DNA from: Uloborus plumipes
Lineage: Eukaryota > Arthropoda > Arachnida > Araneae > Uloboridae
Length of the DNA stretch: 64,000 nt
Assembly: GCA_038373865.1 (NCBI GenBank)
Contig: JAXGGA010003936.1
Coordinates: 1 to 64,000, forward strand
Direction of reading: 5' to 3'
The notes under the pieces were generated by a model. It was not told where the DNA came from. It saw nothing but the letters and a program-made list of their open reading frames with translations, and searched no databases. Positions within the stretch are counted from its first letter, which is position 1; the number at the start of each line of letters is the position of its first letter. This document shows, in pieces, positions 60,031-64,000 of the stretch. The translations under genes and the position numbers were made by a program.

Positions 60031-60980
60031 AAATCTGCCGTGCTCAGCGCAAAAGTGGTATCTGCAGTCCAGTTCAAACTGAGAAGTTAACCGAAATTAT
60101 TTCCATACTTAAATTGCATATTTTTCTGAACTTTAAAAAAAAAAAAATTCTCCTTTTCCGTAAAGCCACTCACACAGCCTCAAGACAGGTATTCATTGTC
60201 AGTGTAACCTCACTCATAGTTGGTGTACATGTACAAACAGTCGAAACAAATTCGTCAAAGCACTCCAAATTCGGAAAAACTGTTCAAATTAATGGCACTT
60301 GACTGTATATGCTTGCAATTCTTCAAGAAAATTGCCTAGAACAGATAAGAAGAGCAGATTTGACCAGTTCATTAAATTTTAGAGTGGGAAAACTCAATTT
60401 TTGTCTAGCTGAATTGGTTTTTGAAAGAGTAGGAAATCTTTCTATGATTTTTTACGAAATTTTTTTCCCTACTTATTTTATCAGAATGGTTTTTATTTCC
60501 CTCATTCTCAATTGTTACAAAAATAAAACTGTTACAGTAAAATTGTGTGAGCAAAGAGCAATATATTAAATTTCTCTTAAAATCTGGTCACTTTTATTGC
60601 AATAAATGAACCTCAAAAATTTGTCATTCAGTCACTACACAAACTTTAACACAATGCATGAAAAATTATTCAAATTAAGACCAATTAATTCAGAGAAATC
60701 TCGTTTTGTACTTAGTATTCCAAAAACTTGGTTTAAAAAACTTCATTTTGTCGCTAAGTAAAAAAATAGCATAAGCATTTGGGAGTGGGGTGGAATTTTA
60801 TCCACCTCACTCCCCCCAGCAGGTTATCTTAGTTTGTCTTGAAGATTTGGGGGCACTGCGTGTAGCAGCGGCGATTTTTGGAAACTGAAGTTTTGAACCT
60901 TTAAGGTTGTTTAGATGCAATGGTTAGGGGGCATTTTTAGGAAAATTCCTTAATCTGGAGTCTTAAGCAACAACTTTTAT
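60031..60980. other. AT-rich spacer, no gene recognised
   Basis: Includes a fragment (60035-60090) of the repeat seen at 44985-45235. Open frames at 60114-60302 and 60309-60569 have no recognisable feature. Confidence 0.4.
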
Positions 60981-62626
60981 CCCGGTCAAAATAGACATTC
61001 GAGTTCGGAAAGATTCGCATAGAGCTGAAAATTGGTACAGACCTTAAGAACATCAATATAAGTGAAATCTCCAAAGTCCTGATGAATCCCGGTGGAGCTA
61101 AAAATTTTATTCAAGGTCAAAGGTCAAAATTGAATTTTTTTTTCAAAAAATTGAAAAAAAAAAAAAATCGTACGGTGCTAAAAATCGGTACAGACCTTTT
61201 ATAAATGATATATAAAAAATTTAAATCGATCCCATATGAACTAAGAAATTTATGGAAGGTCAAAGGTCAAAATACACAAAAAATTTAACCTAAAAAATTC
61301 AGAGCTAAAAATTGGCACATACCTAAAATTCATTATAAACGAAATATAAAAAATCCCTATCGATACCACTTAATCTAAACATTTTGTGCAAGGTCAAAGG
61401 TCAAAAAATCCTTTTTTTTTTTGTTTGCACAAACGTTAAGTATTAGCATAAAAAAGTGCATATAAAGTTTGTAAGTTATACAATATGTTCAAAAGTATTT
61501 ATATCAAGTTAAACTCCGTTGGTTCCAGATTACATGAAATTAGCAACATTAATATTACATCCCCTCCCCCCCCCCCCATTAATGGTTAAGATGCTTCTGT
61601 AAAGCAAGTGCAAAATATTTTTTTTAAGTATACTATACATTACTTCCCCTCTTTTTAGAATATATTTTTCATTCAAAATAACTTTAAATGCATGCACATT
61701 ATTTATTTAGGATAAATAATGAGAAAATATTCTTACTTATTTCAGTAAAAGAAACATGTCTTTTAAGATGTTAATATAACTTTTCCTCTCAGGCAAACAT
61801 CATCAATTAGTTGACAGTAAGATTTTGGAATCCGTGCAGCCATTTAAAGATGATTCTTGCACTCATTTAGAAGTCTCTTATATGCTTCATATGACCAAAA
61901 AGACAAAAATAAAAAAAGACTTTTGTGGTATTTTGAAACCAAATTATCGCTATTTAAAGTAGGAGTCCTGTGAGATCACTTACATCTTCTTCACCAATAT
62001 CATCGTCATCAGCATCGATTGCATTTGCACCCATTTGTTTGTGCATAATTATATAATTTTCAAACTTTGTCACCCTTTTTTTTACAATAACACTTACCGT
62101 TTAAGAGATATTAGGGAAAAATCGATTTTGACAGTTGACCTTGAATAAAATTTTTAGCTCCACCGGAATCCATGGGGACTTTTGACACTTCACTTATAAT
62201 GATGTCTTTAGCAATACTTATGTTAATTGCATTGTCAAAGTACCAAATTCGAGTAAAAATAAGAGGTCTGAGGGGAATTTTTCGAAATGTATCTCCTCAA
62301 ATGCCATTTTTATCTATTTTTGGTAGCTTTAGGAGGGAGGATATGACCCCCATGGCGCATATTCGGAATCCCTACTTGTTTTTAACACAATTGTATACTT
62401 TTCAAACTTTGTAACCTCTATTTTGTCGCTTCCAATTACCGTTTAAGAGATATATATGAAAAATCGATTTTTTGACCTTTGACCTTGAATACAATTTTTA
62501 GCTCCACCGGGATTCATCAGGACTTTTGAGATTTCACTTATAATGATGTCCTTAAGGTCTGTACCAATTTCCAGCTCTATGCGAATTTTTCCGAACTTTC
62601 TCGTTTTTTCGTCTATTTTGACCGGG
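60981..62626. mobile_element. Foldback element with repeated GGTCAAAGGTCAAA blocks
   Basis: The left end cccggtcaaaatagac and its complement at the right bound about 1.65 kb. The left arm contains three ggtcaaaggtcaaaa blocks (near 61127, 61259, 61394), each preceded by diverged gagctaaaaattggtac units; the right arm has the complements (near 62142 and 62473). The arms are more diverged than in the other palindromes. A unique spacer of about 600 bp lies in the middle. TSD is not evident. Confidence 0.6.
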
Positions 62627-64000
62627 CTATTTGGGCAGTCTTAGAAGTTTCATAGGAGACTATATTTGGGTGATTTAAGGGGAAAGTATTTAGGGGTTCG
62701 CTGTCACAACTTTTGCGGAATAGATGTCCTAAAAAAATTACTTTTTGTTTTTGTATTTAAAGAAAGGTTCAGAGGCACTCTGAAATGAAAAACTTTTTAT
62801 GACTTAAAAACTACAAAAATTATAAATGAGACAATTTTGAAGCAGAGGCCAGAATATAAACAAATCCAAAAATATCTAAAACAGAAATATCTGAGAGACA
62901 TCTCGAAAGAGACATACATGGATATTATAATCATGCAAAGTTCGGATAGCCAAGAGTTATCTATAAGCTATCCCAATATCTATATCTAAAACACGTAACT
63001 GTCTGGATATCTAGAATACGTGCTAATATCTATATCCATGACGTGGATATACCTGGATAGCTATGAGCTATCCGAATATCCATATCTAAAAGACGTTTTT
63101 TTCTGGATATCTTGTAGATATGGAAAATGTCCATATCCATGATATGGACATTTCTGGATGTAGCTGAGATATCCAGGAAATCTAAAAGACGTCTGGACGT
63201 ATATTAGACATATCTGGATATCTAGGAGATATTCGTGGTTGTCTGGGAAGGCTTTCTTTAAAACCACTTCTTAAAAGCCCAACTTTAAGGTAAATTTTGT
63301 AAAAAGAAGGGGTGGAGAAAAAATTTACTTGAAACATTTCTTCCAGTGTAAAGAGATGCTTTTAAACGTGAGCATTTTTTTGAATTTAAAGGTGTACTTG
63401 GAGAGTTAATTTAAATTTCGTGCTGTATTTAATTTATAAAAATTTCAAATTATCTTATGAGGGGCTTCAGGTTTTCTTGATGGATCTTACCTCCCTCTAC
63501 TCCGCCCGCTTTCAGTTACGTCAATTAACGTAAGATAAACGAAACATGCTTTATTTTATCTTCTCTGTCCCTTCTACCTTTCTAGCTACGCTTATGCTGA
63601 ATAAAATATTCTATCTTCAAAATTATCTGATTTTATTTCTGTTTTAGCAATAGATGGCAGCAGCAAAGGGAAGATTTACTCTATTTTTTTTTCGATGTCT
63701 GTTTTAATGTCCATTAAATAAAACTTGACAAAAATATGCGATAAGCAGACGTATTAAGGTTTTCATCCTTAATCAGAAGTTTTAGTATTAATATCATTGG
63801 AAAACATTTTCTGTGATTACTATTGATGTTTTGCTGTCGATGTTTCTGAAATATCTCTGCTTTGCTTTCGGCCGTTTTTTGATTTTATTTTATTTTTATT
63901 TATTTTATTATCAACAGTTGCAGTGTTTATCTCACTGAAAAACGATTTCCATAATTGACATCGTTTTCATACGGTTGATGTTTTTTCAGGAAACAAACGA
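62627..64000. other. Terminal stretch with a dispersed GATATCC repeat
   Basis: The block at about 62880-63245 is built from variants of ggatatct, ctatcc and atccatatct in both orientations, with loose units of about 90 bp. The rest to the window end is AT-rich DNA without a supported gene. Confidence 0.5.

Overview
The window is eukaryotic, AT-rich, intron-containing DNA dominated by mobile elements. The one complete gene with a clear host identity is a seven-transmembrane chemoreceptor of the arthropod gustatory-receptor family. Together with a tRNA-derived SINE, Tc1/mariner and hAT elements and long A/T and G/C homopolymer runs, this suggests an arthropod, most likely an arachnid such as a spider. 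The organism is inferred, not shown.

Host genes, left to right, all on the + strand. (1) The last three coding exons of an unrecognised gene (4253-4309, 6562-6612, 9430-9500); they join in phase and end at TAA 9498-9500. (2) A single-exon gustatory receptor of 374 residues (32861-33985). (3) A four-exon gene (42893-42980, 49016-49205, 52072-52324, 55795-56040) for a 258-residue protein with a Myb/SANT-like DNA-binding domain, an acidic low-complexity middle and a helical C-terminus. Its junction phases (1, 2, 0) all fit, an in-frame stop precedes the ATG, and no single open frame shows the gene whole.

Mobile elements fill most of the rest. 1-1.8 kb: a foldback element and the end of a relative. 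8.1-9.1, 14.0-15.4 and 18.0-19.4 kb: three copies of one family with 5' and 3' subterminal inverted repeats, a 3' hairpin, a CTAG end and a variable tandem core, which I read as non-autonomous Helentron-like. 20.0-29.6 kb: a nested stack, where hAT-type ends at 20011 and 29610 with 7/8 matching flanks enclose a foldback element, a solo LTR (itself split by a 3.9-kb foldback carrying a decayed gene), and another hAT-type element with a perfect 8-bp duplication. 36.9-37.3 kb: a LINE 3' end with poly(A) and 12-bp duplications. 45.6-47.4, 50.0-51.6, 53.8-54.4 and 61.0-62.6 kb: more long palindromes. 56.8-57.1 kb: a tRNA-SINE with a 14-bp duplication. 57.75-58.97 kb: an intact Tc1/mariner element with DD36E spacing. 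59.3-60.0 kb: a hAT MITE with a perfect 8-bp duplication.

The genes show no sign of working together. The strongest points are the assembled Myb/SANT-like gene, the intact DD36E transposon, the 9.6-kb nested stack, the Helentron-like family and the density of long near-perfect palindromes. Coordinates of diverged repeats are approximate; all comparisons were made by eye.
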